A stretch of 64,000 bases of DNA, taken from the NCBI GenBank assembly GCA_041653875.1, contig JBAZEM010000007.1, positions 48,185-112,184 of the forward strand, in the 5' to 3' direction. Origin of the DNA: VSJD01 sp041653875 (GTDB taxonomy: Bacteria > Verrucomicrobiota > Kiritimatiellia > JAAZAB01). The first letter of the stretch is position 1; the number at the start of each line of letters is the position of its first letter. Of this stretch, positions 43,711-51,761 are shown piece by piece. Under the pieces are notes generated by a model. The model did no database searches. It was not told where the DNA came from and worked only from the letters and a program-made list of their open reading frames with translations. Position numbers and translations under genes: made by a program.

Positions 43711-43824
43711 ATGAAAGTTAGAAGTTCAGTCAAGCGAATGTGCGAACAATGCAAAATTGTCCGCCGGAAAGGTGTCGTGCGGGTTATTTGCAGTAACGTG
43801 CGGCACAAACAGCGGCAAGGATAA
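43711..43824 (+). CDS. rpmJ: 50S ribosomal protein bL36
   Basis: 37 residues ('MKVRSSVKRMCEQCKIVRRK' onwards), with the L36 zinc ligands 'CEQC', a third Cys in 'VICSN' and the final His in 'RHKQRQG'. It is the smallest ribosomal protein. A GGAG before the ATG supports the start. It sits ahead of rpsM as usual. Confidence 0.96.
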   Translation: MKVRSSVKRMCEQCKIVRRKGVVRVICSNVRHKQRQG

Positions 43825-43844
43825 ATCTTAAGAAAGAGTGTGCT

Positions 43845-44318
43845 ATGCCCAAGATTCTCGGGATTGATATCCCCGGTAAAAAGCGAGTGGAATATTCCCT
43901 GCGCTCGATTTATGGAATCGGTTTGGCGCGGGCGCAGAACATTGTGCGCAAGGCCCGGATCGATCCTGTCAAGCGCGCCGACGATTTGACCGGCGAAGAA
44001 CTGAACAAGATCACCAATATCATCCAGGACGGGTATGTATTGGAGGGCGATTTGCGCCGCGAGGTGGCCCAGAACATCCGCCGCTTGATCAGTATCAATT
44101 CCTACCGCGGGCTTCGGCATCGCAAGGGACTGCCTGTGCGCGGTCAGCGGACGCATACCAATGCGCGCACGCGCAAGGGTGTGCGCAAAACGGTCGGGGT
44201 TGTGCGCGGCAAGGAAGCGCGCGCGGCGGTAAAGACGGAAAGCGCCGGCGGGGCGCCCAAAGCGTCGTCTGCGCCCAAAACCGGCGGCGCGCCCAAGGCG
44301 CCGGCCGCATCCAAGTGA
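43845..44318 (+). CDS. rpsM: 30S ribosomal protein uS13 with extended tail
   Basis: 157 residues against a usual 115-125. The body is normal: 'ILGIDIPGKKRVEYSLRSIY', 'RGLRHRKGLPVRGQRTHTNA', 'RTRKGVRKTVGVVRGK'. After it come about 33 Ala/Gly/Pro/Lys-rich residues with internal repeats of 'GGAPKA' type. In other ribosomes the S13 tail touches P-site tRNA. A similar sequence forms the N-terminus of the next gene. Confidence 0.95.
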   Translation: MPKILGIDIPGKKRVEYSLRSIYGIGLARAQNIVRKARIDPVKRADDLTGEELNKITNIIQDGYVLEGDLRREVAQNIRRLISINSYRGLRHRKGLPVRGQRTHTNARTRKGVRKTVGVVRGKEARAAVKTESAGGAPKASSAPKTGGAPKAPAASK

Positions 44319-44379
44319 GGAATGGACATTTTTCGCGAAGGCGGCTCCGCCTTAGTTGGAAACCAAGGAGATTTTAAGT

Positions 44380-44952
44380 ATGGCCAGTGACACCAAACAA
44401 ACACCGACGGATAAGGAACTCGTGAGCGCCGCATCGGTAAAATCCGGCGCCAAGAACAAGGCGGCCGCGGAAGGCGCCGCTCCGGCAAAGTCCGGCGGCA
44501 AGAAGGATGCGGTGGCGCCCAAGGCCCCGGCCGCGGAAAGCGTCGTTTCGGCCGAAGGCGCAACTCCCGCGGAAGCCAAGCCCGTGCGTGTCAAAGCGGC
44601 GCGTACGGTGTCCGTGGGCATCGCGCATGTTAATGCCACGTTCAACAACACGCAGGTCAGTATTACCGATCCGAAAGGCCAGGTTCTGGCGTGGAGCAGT
44701 TCCGGGCGGATGGGATTCCGGGGCACCCGCAAAAGCACCGCTTATGCGGCCACGATGGTTGCCCAGGAAGTGGCGCGGCAAATTTCACCCTATCGCATGC
44801 AGGAAATTGAAGTTCGCGTGCAGGGACCGGGTTCCGGACGCGAATCGGCCGTTCGGGCCCTGCAGTCGGCGGGGTTGATGATCACGCTGATTCGGGACGT
44901 GACACCGATGCCGCATAACGGTTGTCGGGCGCGTAAGCGTCGCCGCGTGTAA
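44380..44952 (+). CDS. rpsK: 30S ribosomal protein uS11 with extended N-terminus
   Basis: 190 residues against the usual 125-130. The first about 65 residues are Ala/Lys/Pro-rich ('AAPAKSGGKKDAVAPKAPAA'). The S11 fold then begins at 'GIAHVNATFNNTQVSITDPK' and ends with 'TPMPHNGCRARKRRRV'. AAGGAGATTTTAAGT before the ATG supports this early start. The tail type matches the S13 extension next door. Confidence 0.94.
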   Translation: MASDTKQTPTDKELVSAASVKSGAKNKAAAEGAAPAKSGGKKDAVAPKAPAAESVVSAEGATPAEAKPVRVKAARTVSVGIAHVNATFNNTQVSITDPKGQVLAWSSSGRMGFRGTRKSTAYAATMVAQEVARQISPYRMQEIEVRVQGPGSGRESAVRALQSAGLMITLIRDVTPMPHNGCRARKRRRV

Positions 44953-45024
44953 TCGCATTCTTGGCGGCAAACTGTAGCGCAAGATAACTTTGAGTCAGTC
45001 AGTTAAGGAAAGGGGATCTGAGGT

Positions 45025-45651
45025 ATGGGACGATATAAGGGACCAGCATGCCGCTTGTGTCGCCGGGAAGGCATGAAGCTTTTCCTCAAAGGCGACCGGT
45101 GTAATATGGCCAAGTGCCCGATCGATACGGGGCGGCCGGCCCCGGGAATGCACGGAGCGCGCCGAACCAAGGCGTCCGATTATTCCAAGCAGTTTCGGGA
45201 AAAACAGCGTTTGCGGCGGTTTTACGGCTTGCAGGATGGCCAGTTCAGGCTGTTTTTCGATCGTGCGGCGCAACAACATGGGATTACAGGTGAAACTCTC
45301 TTGCAGATGCTGGAGATGCGCTTGGATAACCTGGTCTATCGTTTTGGCTTCAGTCCCTCGCGGCGCGCGGCGCGGCAGTTTGTGCTCCATCAGCACCTCA
45401 CCGTTAATGCGCGCCGGGCGGATGTTCCTTCCATGATTCTCAAGGCCGGCGATCGGGTGGCGGTGAAAGACCATAAGCAAAGCCGGGAACTGGCCAAGAA
45501 ATGGCTCGATGCCAATGAAGGCAAGACCGTCTCGCCCTGGCTGGCGGTGGATCGCGGAAATTTTGCCGGCGATGTGCTGCGCGTGCCGAGCAGGGATGAA
45601 ATCGGGCCTTTCGTGAACGAGCAGCTGGTGGTGGAATTGTGTTCGAAATAA
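45025..45651 (+). CDS. rpsD: 30S ribosomal protein uS4
   Basis: 208 residues: 'MGRYKGPACRLCRREGMKLF' with a Cys-rich N-terminus, 'RLDNLVYRFGFSPSRRAARQ' and the S4 RNA-binding motif 'QFVLHQHLTVNARRADVPSM'. It initiates 30S assembly and acts in fidelity. Length is normal. A word-repeat hairpin separates it from rpoA. Confidence 0.97.
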   Translation: MGRYKGPACRLCRREGMKLFLKGDRCNMAKCPIDTGRPAPGMHGARRTKASDYSKQFREKQRLRRFYGLQDGQFRLFFDRAAQQHGITGETLLQMLEMRLDNLVYRFGFSPSRRAARQFVLHQHLTVNARRADVPSMILKAGDRVAVKDHKQSRELAKKWLDANEGKTVSPWLAVDRGNFAGDVLRVPSRDEIGPFVNEQLVVELCSK

Positions 45652-45654
45652 GAC

Positions 45655-45765
45655 AAGGTTCATGGTTCAACGGTTCACAGTTATGAAGGTTGCAGATTTT
45701 TGCTTCAATCTGTTCAACCGTGAACCCCGGAACCGTGAACCCTGAACCCTGAAACTTGACGGAAG
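45655..45765. repeat. word-repeat hairpin (GGTTCATGGTTCAACGG-type)
   Basis: AAGGTTCATGGTTCAACGG and TTCACAG face TTCAACCGTGAACCCCGG, AACCGTGAACCCTGAACC and CTGAAAC. It lies in the rpsD-rpoA gap and shares words with 20066-20165 and 43612-43698. Confidence 0.8.
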
Positions 45766-45774
45766 GATAGTTCC

Positions 45775-46809
45775 ATGACAGTCAAAATTGGTCGCTTCGA
45801 AATGCCGAAAACGGTCGTAAAGGACGAGCGCACGGCAACAAGCACGTATGCCAAGTTCATGGTCGAGCCGCTGGAGTCCGGTTATGGGCATACCATGGGC
45901 AACTCCTTGCGGCGTGTCTTGCTCTCTTCTTTGGAAGGGGCCTCCATTTCCGCCGTCAAAATCGAGGGGGCCTTCCATGAATTCTGCGCCGTGCCCGGTG
46001 TGGTGGAGGATGTGACCGATGTCATTCTCAACCTGAAAAAAGTGCTGTTCAAGATGTATTGCCGCGAGCCGCGCAAAGTCCGCATCAAGGTCAAGGGGCC
46101 GGGCGAAGTTACCGCCGCCAATATCGAAACGGACCAGTTCGTGGAAGTCGTGAACCCGGCCCACTATATCTGCACCCTGGCCGAGGATGGCAAGTTCGAG
46201 GCCGAGCTCGAAATCAGCCTGGGCCGCGGATATGTCCCGGCGGACTGGAAAGAAAATAAGGGACAGGAAATCGGCATCATTCCCATCGATTGTATCCATT
46301 CACCGGTCCAGCGGGTCAATTACTCGGTGGAAAATGTCCGCGTCGGACGCCGTACGGACTATGAAAAATTGATCATGGAAATCTGGACGGACGAACGCAT
46401 TACGCCGGACGAAGCCATGATCCGTTCGGCCGCCATCCTCCGCCATCATTTGGACGTCTTCGTCAACTATAATGAGGACCTGATCGAATTCGAGCAGAAC
46501 GAAAAGACGGTGGACATCGATCGGGAGGGTATGCGCAAGAAGCTGAATATGAGCGTGAACGAAATCGAGCTTAGCGTGCGCGCCGCCAACTGTCTGAACA
46601 ACGCCAATATTCTCACTGTGGGCGAGTTGGCTACGAAAACCGAAGCGGACATGCTCAAATACCGCAACTTCGGCAAGAAGTCGCTGCTCGAAATCGAGGA
46701 GAAACTGCGCGAGATGGGTCTCTCCATGGGCATGCAGATCGACGCCGATCTGTTTACCCCCCGTCCCGCGACGCCGGCGACGAACATTGCGGCCGCCAAG
46801 AAAGAATAG
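45775..46809 (+). CDS. rpoA: DNA-directed RNA polymerase subunit alpha
   Basis: 344 residues. The N-terminal dimerisation domain has 'VEPLESGYGHTMGNSLRRVL' and 'VTDVILNLKKVLFK'. The C-terminal domain has 'IELSVRAANCLNNANILTVG' and 'KSLLEIEEKLREMGL', the part that binds UP elements and activators. The UP-like tract before tuf would be a natural target. GGAAGGA precedes the ATG. Confidence 0.98.
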   Translation: MTVKIGRFEMPKTVVKDERTATSTYAKFMVEPLESGYGHTMGNSLRRVLLSSLEGASISAVKIEGAFHEFCAVPGVVEDVTDVILNLKKVLFKMYCREPRKVRIKVKGPGEVTAANIETDQFVEVVNPAHYICTLAEDGKFEAELEISLGRGYVPADWKENKGQEIGIIPIDCIHSPVQRVNYSVENVRVGRRTDYEKLIMEIWTDERITPDEAMIRSAAILRHHLDVFVNYNEDLIEFEQNEKTVDIDREGMRKKLNMSVNEIELSVRAANCLNNANILTVGELATKTEADMLKYRNFGKKSLLEIEEKLREMGLSMGMQIDADLFTPRPATPATNIAAAKKE

Positions 46810-46824
46810 TGAATGCGCACGGAG

Positions 46825-46868
46825 CCCGAATTCAGGAGTCAGGATTCTGTCGCCTGACTACCGATCAG
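46825..46868. repeat. word-repeat (CAGGAGTCAGGATTC-type), short copy
   Basis: CCGAATTCAGGAGTCAGGATTC and CTGTCGCCTGACTACCGATC lie in the rpoA-rplQ gap. The words match the 33342 and 38568 elements, with a shorter loop. Confidence 0.65.
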
Positions 46869-46884
46869 TTACTAAGGAATTATC

Positions 46885-47331
46885 ATGCGACACAAGATGG
46901 TATCGACAACATTCGGACAGTCAGGGGCTCATCGGCGCGCCATGCTGGCGCAACTGGTTTGCTGTTTGATTGAAGAAAAGCGCATCGAAACGACCTTGGT
47001 GCGCGCCAAGGCGGCCCGTGGGTTGGCCGAAAAAATGGTTACACTGGCGCGCGCCGGCACCTTGGCCGCCCGGCGTAAAGCGATTGCGACGCTGCGGCGT
47101 CCCCCGATGGTGAAAACGCTCTTCGAGCAAATCGCGCCCCAGTGCCAGGACCGTTCCGGCGGCTATACGCGCATCGTTAAATGCGGCGCGCGCCGGGGCG
47201 ACAACGCGCCCATGGCAATTCTGGAATGGGTCAGCATCGCGCCGGTCGATAAAAAGAAGAAAAAGCCGGCAACCAAGACAGACGAAAACAAGTCCTCCCC
47301 AAAGGCCGAGGAAAAGAAAGCCGGCGGTTAA
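46885..47331 (+). CDS. rplQ: 50S ribosomal protein bL17
   Basis: 148 residues: 'MRHKMVSTTFGQSGAHRRAM' and 'EEKRIETTLVRAKAARGLAE' mark L17, followed by 'GGYTRIVKCGARRGDNAPMA'. The C-terminal about 28 residues are Lys/Pro/Ala-rich beyond the fold. It ends the alpha-operon order. TTAAC words follow the stop. Confidence 0.96.
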   Translation: MRHKMVSTTFGQSGAHRRAMLAQLVCCLIEEKRIETTLVRAKAARGLAEKMVTLARAGTLAARRKAIATLRRPPMVKTLFEQIAPQCQDRSGGYTRIVKCGARRGDNAPMAILEWVSIAPVDKKKKKPATKTDENKSSPKAEEKKAGG

Positions 47332-47334
47332 CCG

Positions 47335-47372
47335 AGCCATTAACCATTTGCCATTGACCATTAACCATATCT
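47335..47372. repeat. word-repeat tract (CCATTGACCATTAACC)
   Basis: Tandem heptamer-like words GCCATTAACC, ATTTGCC, ATTGACC and ATTAACC fill the rplQ to gspF-like gap. They match the right arm of the element at 42012-42149. Confidence 0.7.
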
Positions 47373-47382
47373 AAGGGACGCC

Positions 47383-48672
47383 ATGCCTAAGTATCGCTAT
47401 ACGGCGGCTGATTCCCAAGGCGCAGAAAAAAGCGGCATGCTGGATGCCGCTAACAAGCCGGCTGCACTGGTTAAACTTCGCGAAATGGGGCTGCATCCCT
47501 CGGCTGTGGAAGAAGTGGCGGTGGCGGCCGTTCCTCGGCGCGCACAAGGCTCAGTCCAGCGCGCGGGCGCGCGCGGCAACAGCGGCCTGAACGTAAGTCT
47601 CTCCATCCCCCTCCCCAAGTTTCTGCGCCGGCGCGTCAAGCCCAAGCAGTTGACGACGTTCACGCGCCAATTAGCCACATTGATCGACGCGCGCGTGCCG
47701 CTCCTGCGGGCCTTGCAGATTCTCCAGAAACAGGAACAGAGCGCCGGTTTGCGGGAAATTATCGGCGAACTGTGCGAAACCGTCGAGGGCGGCAGCACCT
47801 TTGCCGAAGCGCTCAGCCAGCACCCGAAAGTCTTCAACAAGCTGTTCGTCAACATGGTCAAGGCCGGTGAAATCGGCGGCGTGCTCCAGTTGACCTTGAA
47901 CCGCCTGACCGAATTCGTGGAGAAGGCCGAGAAGATCAAAACGCGCGTGAAGGGCGCCATGATCTACCCGATCGTCGTGTTGGTCATGGCCCTGGGCATC
48001 ACGGGGGTCCTGATGGTCTTGATCATCCCCAAGTTCACGGAAATTTTCAAGGAGCTCCTGGCGGGCAAGGAAATGCCCGCCATAACCCAATTCGTGGTCT
48101 CCATCAGCAATACCCTCGTGCACCGCTTCCCGGTGGTGATCGGGGCCGTTGTGGCGTTTGTCGTGCTCGTCAAGCTGGTGGGCCGCACCAAGTTCGGGCG
48201 TTATCAGTTGGACAAGCTTATGCTGAGCGCGCCGATTTTCGGCGCGTTGTCCATGCGCGTGAGCGTCTCGCGCTTCACGCGCACGCTGGGGACGCTGCTG
48301 AGCTCCGGTGTGCAGATCTTACAAGCCCTGACGATCGTGCGCGAAACGGCCGGCAACGAAGTCATTTCGCGGGCCGTGCAGTCCGTGCACGACAGCATCA
48401 AGGAAGGCGAAACCATGTCGGCGCCGTTGGAAGCTTCGCGCGTGTTCCCGAGCATGGTGGTGAGCATGATCGCCGTGGGCGAGGAGACGGGCCGCCTGCC
48501 CGACATGCTGGTCAAGATTGCCGATACCTATGACACGGAAGTGGACGCCGCCGTGGACGGCCTGACTTCCATCATTGAACCCATCCTGATCATCGTCCTG
48601 GCCGTGGTCGTGGGCACGATTGTCATCGCCATGTTCATGCCGCTGGTCAGCATCATCTCCAACCTGAAATAA
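47383..48672 (+). CDS. GspF/PilC-type inner-membrane secretion protein
   Basis: 429 residues with an N-terminal 'MPKYRYTAADSQGAEKSGML' region and two GspF domains. The first covers about 85-210 ('TFTRQLATLIDARVPLLRAL', 'NKLFVNMVKAGEIGG') and the second about 290-415 ('RFTRTLGTLLSSGVQILQAL', 'SMIAVGEETGRLPDMLVK'), each followed by membrane helices. It is the platform protein of a type II secretion or type IV pilus system. It precedes three secreted proteins, which suggests but does not prove that it serves them. No other system component is nearby. Confidence 0.92.
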   Translation: MPKYRYTAADSQGAEKSGMLDAANKPAALVKLREMGLHPSAVEEVAVAAVPRRAQGSVQRAGARGNSGLNVSLSIPLPKFLRRRVKPKQLTTFTRQLATLIDARVPLLRALQILQKQEQSAGLREIIGELCETVEGGSTFAEALSQHPKVFNKLFVNMVKAGEIGGVLQLTLNRLTEFVEKAEKIKTRVKGAMIYPIVVLVMALGITGVLMVLIIPKFTEIFKELLAGKEMPAITQFVVSISNTLVHRFPVVIGAVVAFVVLVKLVGRTKFGRYQLDKLMLSAPIFGALSMRVSVSRFTRTLGTLLSSGVQILQALTIVRETAGNEVISRAVQSVHDSIKEGETMSAPLEASRVFPSMVVSMIAVGEETGRLPDMLVKIADTYDTEVDAAVDGLTSIIEPILIIVLAVVVGTIVIAMFMPLVSIISNLK

Positions 48673-48698
48673 TCCGTGCGCATTAATCGGAGATCACC

Positions 48699-49916
48699 AT
48701 GCGGCATCTTTTGTTCGGCATTCCAATCCTGGTATCCACCTTGGCATTGATCGGCGCGGCGTCCTATAACCAGGGATTGGAGCAGGATGCGGCCGGCGCC
48801 CGCGCGATGGATGCCTACGCAGCCTATGCGCGGTTCTTCGGACTGAATCCCACCAATTCCGCCGACGCCTGCTTGGATTTTGACGGTGATCGTTTGAACA
48901 CTCTGCAAGAGTTTGACCAGCTGACCGACCCCTTTGCGCCCGATACCGATCGCGATGGATTCGAGGATGACATGGACGCCAATCCGATCAGCCGCGCCTA
49001 TATCCAGTGGGGCGCGCCGCAGTTCACCACCGGGGATTTTTATGATTATGCGCATCCCGACTGGTTCCTGACCGCTTATAAAAATGGCGGCGAATGGATC
49101 GCTGACCAATCCAAAACATCTTCTTCGCAATCCACAATCAGCAATCCGAAATCTGCAATTCCCGCGTGGTATGCGCCAGCCTCGGAAAGCAATGGCATTG
49201 CGAGTCTTTCTCTTGACCTTGATCGTACAATCTTGACCAACAACCTGCGCTATGCCATTCATTATTCTTCCGGTAGGGCGGGACAGCCTGCCCCGCCGTC
49301 GCTCTACGTCGATCTCCTGGACACCAATGGCGTGTTTGTGGTCAAAGACCTCTATGGCAACATGATGGAGGGGACCAATGCGGAATCCGTCGTCGTGCTC
49401 GACATTCCGACCGGACGGTTCGCCAATGCCGCCGTTATTCATCTGCGGCGCGGAACCGGTGACGTGACGGTGTTTGAGGGCCAGTTGTACATCGACGAGG
49501 ATGGCGACGGACTCGACGCTGATCAGGAGCGCCAATTGGGAACCTCGGACTATCTGATTGACACCGATGGCGACCGGATAAGCGATTACGATAAATGTTT
49601 TGGTGGCGGAAGCTCCACCAATCGTCCGGCTGGCGGCGGCAACGATGACGGCAAGGACAATGATCGTGGTAAAAACAAGGATAAGAAAGTCGGCATAATC
49701 TACGTGGATCAAGCCGTTGGCAACGATCAGCACACCGGTCGTGCGCGTAATGCCGCCGGTCAGGATGGCCCGAAGAAGACGGTTCGTAAAGGCCTGTCCG
49801 CGGTTGACGAAGATCAGGCGCACACGCTCGTCATCAAATCCGGCGCTTACCATGAAAATATCGATCTGCGCGGGAAGAATGTAAAGGTGGTTATTGAGGG
49901 AAACGTTCGGCTGTAA
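48699..49916 (+). CDS. secreted protein with calcium-binding (TSP3-like) repeats and DUF1565-like end
   Basis: 405 residues with a signal peptide (about 1-20). Calcium-type motifs lie near residues 65-95 ('DFDGDRLNTLQEFDQ', 'DTDRDGFEDDMDANP') and near 265-300 ('DEDGDGLDADQE', 'DTDGDRISDYDK'). A Gly/Asp/Lys-rich linker follows, then a C-terminal 'IYVDQAVGNDQHTGR...DGPKKTVRKG' piece like the start of DUF1565 beta-helix proteins. The expected long beta-helix is absent. Two dispersed repeats lie in frame inside it (49105-49162, 49268-49306). GGAG precedes the ATG. Confidence 0.78.
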   Translation: MRHLLFGIPILVSTLALIGAASYNQGLEQDAAGARAMDAYAAYARFFGLNPTNSADACLDFDGDRLNTLQEFDQLTDPFAPDTDRDGFEDDMDANPISRAYIQWGAPQFTTGDFYDYAHPDWFLTAYKNGGEWIADQSKTSSSQSTISNPKSAIPAWYAPASESNGIASLSLDLDRTILTNNLRYAIHYSSGRAGQPAPPSLYVDLLDTNGVFVVKDLYGNMMEGTNAESVVVLDIPTGRFANAAVIHLRRGTGDVTVFEGQLYIDEDGDGLDADQERQLGTSDYLIDTDGDRISDYDKCFGGGSSTNRPAGGGNDDGKDNDRGKNKDKKVGIIYVDQAVGNDQHTGRARNAAGQDGPKKTVRKGLSAVDEDQAHTLVIKSGAYHENIDLRGKNVKVVIEGNVRL

Positions 49917-49977
49917 GCAAAAGCAAACGCCCAACGTCGAACGTCCAATGGGAAGAAAAGATTGAGGAGATATAAGC

Positions 49978-51582
49978 ATGAGTGCGCCAACGAAGATAAT
50001 TCTGAAATCACCCTGTTTTTTCGAGACTGTCCGGCGCTTGCCCTTCGTAGCGCCTTGGCGTAGGAAGGTCCGCCGTCCCTGCTTCGCCAAGGCTTCGCAG
50101 GGCAGGCTGTCGTCCGTCATCAGTCTTCGCCGGGCTGTCGTCTGGTGTCTGTCGTCCGTCGTCTGTTTTCCGATCGCCTCCGTCTGGTCTGGCGATTTAA
50201 CAACCGACAATCTAACGGTCACAAAAGACGCCACGATTATGGGGAGCATGTATTTTTCCTCAACTGTCGATGGGACAAACGGCGGCACAACAATTACATG
50301 GACAGAAGTGGCGGGACTTCCTATGCCAGTCGGTGGCAGCGCTACTCCTGTTTATGGAGTTATAGGCACGAATATCTATGTGGCCCCGATGTGGAACACA
50401 AATGTTTATAAGTTTACTGGATCAACATGGGTGTTGGCTCCTCCAAAGGTCTCTGCTATCGTAGGAAACGGGGGTTGGGTTTCGTGTGGGGAGTATTTTT
50501 ATGCGGTTGGTGGGTGGGATGGCGGTTATTCCAGACGTGCATATCGCTGCGACGGAGCGACATGGACAGAATTAGGCAATTTTAGTGCCGCTCGAACGTT
50601 TTGTCAGGGCGCGACGATTGGAACGAATATTTATATTATTGGCGGTGAATACTCGGGATATCCGTATAAGACGAACGTCGACCATTTGCTGCCCAATAAT
50701 TCTTTTGAACAAGTGCCGGGCATACCGAATGGTGTTGATGAAACGCCAGGATGCGCAGAGCTGAACGGTTATATGTATGTAATAGGAGGCTCATCGTCCG
50801 ATCAGCCCTATGGCTCTACGAATGTATGGAAGGGAGATGGTGTTACATGGTCGCGCGCGGCAGCTCTCCCGGCAGCACGAAAATGCGGTGCCGCAGCAAC
50901 GTTGAATAATAAAATTTATTTCTTTGGTGGGAAAGGAACTGACGGCGCAGCTAAAACGAATGTTTTTCAATTTGATGGAGTGCAGTGGCAAGAAGTGCCT
51001 GGTTTCTCTATGGGCACGTATTATTTTGGAGCCATAACTATGGGCGGCAGCATATACTGCATAGGCGGAGGAACTCCGGTGAGTTCCTCAATAACAAACG
51101 TGTGGCGAATGGATGTTTTATCGACCACCTCCAGCAATGTCACCACGCTGATAATCTCCTCCAACAGTATCACCCTCGGCGGGGAAACACGCTCAACCTG
51201 GCCCACCGGGAATGGGGCGGCCTCGAACAATCTCTCCGATATCACCGATCCAGCCGCCGCCCGCGCCAATCTGGGACTTGGTAGCGCGGCGACCAATGCG
51301 GCCGGTGCCTTTTTAACTCCCACCGGCAATGGCTCGCAATTGACCGGAATTACGGCAGGCCAGGTGGCGGGCGCACTGGCGGCTTCGAATAATCTCTCGG
51401 ATGTTGCCTACCAAGCCACGGCCCGCGCCAACCTCGGACTGGGTACCGCGGCGACGAACGCGGCCAGCGCCTTTTTGAGTACGGCCGGCGGCGTGATCAA
51501 CGGTTCTCTTGCTATCAACGGGGCCATTGTGGTCGGCGCGCCCGTCGGCGATATTCCGATGGGCGTTTACACGAACCGGTAA
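49978..51582 (+). CDS. secreted kelch-repeat / tail-fibre-like protein
   Basis: 534 residues; GAGGAG lies about 8 bases before the ATG. Residues about 1-50 come from repeat-rich DNA and precede a hydrophobic segment ('VVWCLSSVVCFPIASVW'). Residues about 85-375 contain kelch-type repeats ('YVIGGSS...', 'KIYFFGGKGTDGAAKTNVFQ', 'SIYCIGGGTP'), expected to fold as a beta-propeller. Residues about 410-500 have two near-repeats around 'ARANLGLGSAATNAA', a motif I know from phage tail fibres. It then stops abruptly in 'PMGVYTNR', immediately before a dispersed repeat, so the C-terminus may be truncated. Confidence 0.7.
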   Translation: MSAPTKIILKSPCFFETVRRLPFVAPWRRKVRRPCFAKASQGRLSSVISLRRAVVWCLSSVVCFPIASVWSGDLTTDNLTVTKDATIMGSMYFSSTVDGTNGGTTITWTEVAGLPMPVGGSATPVYGVIGTNIYVAPMWNTNVYKFTGSTWVLAPPKVSAIVGNGGWVSCGEYFYAVGGWDGGYSRRAYRCDGATWTELGNFSAARTFCQGATIGTNIYIIGGEYSGYPYKTNVDHLLPNNSFEQVPGIPNGVDETPGCAELNGYMYVIGGSSSDQPYGSTNVWKGDGVTWSRAAALPAARKCGAAATLNNKIYFFGGKGTDGAAKTNVFQFDGVQWQEVPGFSMGTYYFGAITMGGSIYCIGGGTPVSSSITNVWRMDVLSTTSSNVTTLIISSNSITLGGETRSTWPTGNGAASNNLSDITDPAAARANLGLGSAATNAAGAFLTPTGNGSQLTGITAGQVAGALAASNNLSDVAYQATARANLGLGTAATNAASAFLSTAGGVINGSLAINGAIVVGAPVGDIPMGVYTNR

Positions 51583-51650
51583 CAAATCTGGCACAAAGGC
51601 ATCCGGCTTCACCCAGAGGCTACGCCGGACAGGGAAGACACATAGTGCCC

Positions 51651-51731
51651 CCAAAGCGGGGCGGGCTCTTGTAGCCGCGGCGGTGACGCAGTGGCCGCCG
51701 AAAGAATCCACGCCGTCACCGGCGCGGCTAC
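51651..51731. repeat. dispersed GC-rich repeat and hairpin, copy 2
   Basis: 51651-51680 is the inverted copy of window positions 1-30. Overlapping it, GTAGCCGCGGCGGTGACG (51671-51688) faces CGTCACCGGCGCGGCTAC (to 51731), a strong hairpin. Both lie in the gap between the kelch-type gene and the giant gene. Confidence 0.8.
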
Positions 51732-51761
51732 GAAAAAGCAATTTTCTATTGGATCAAGATA

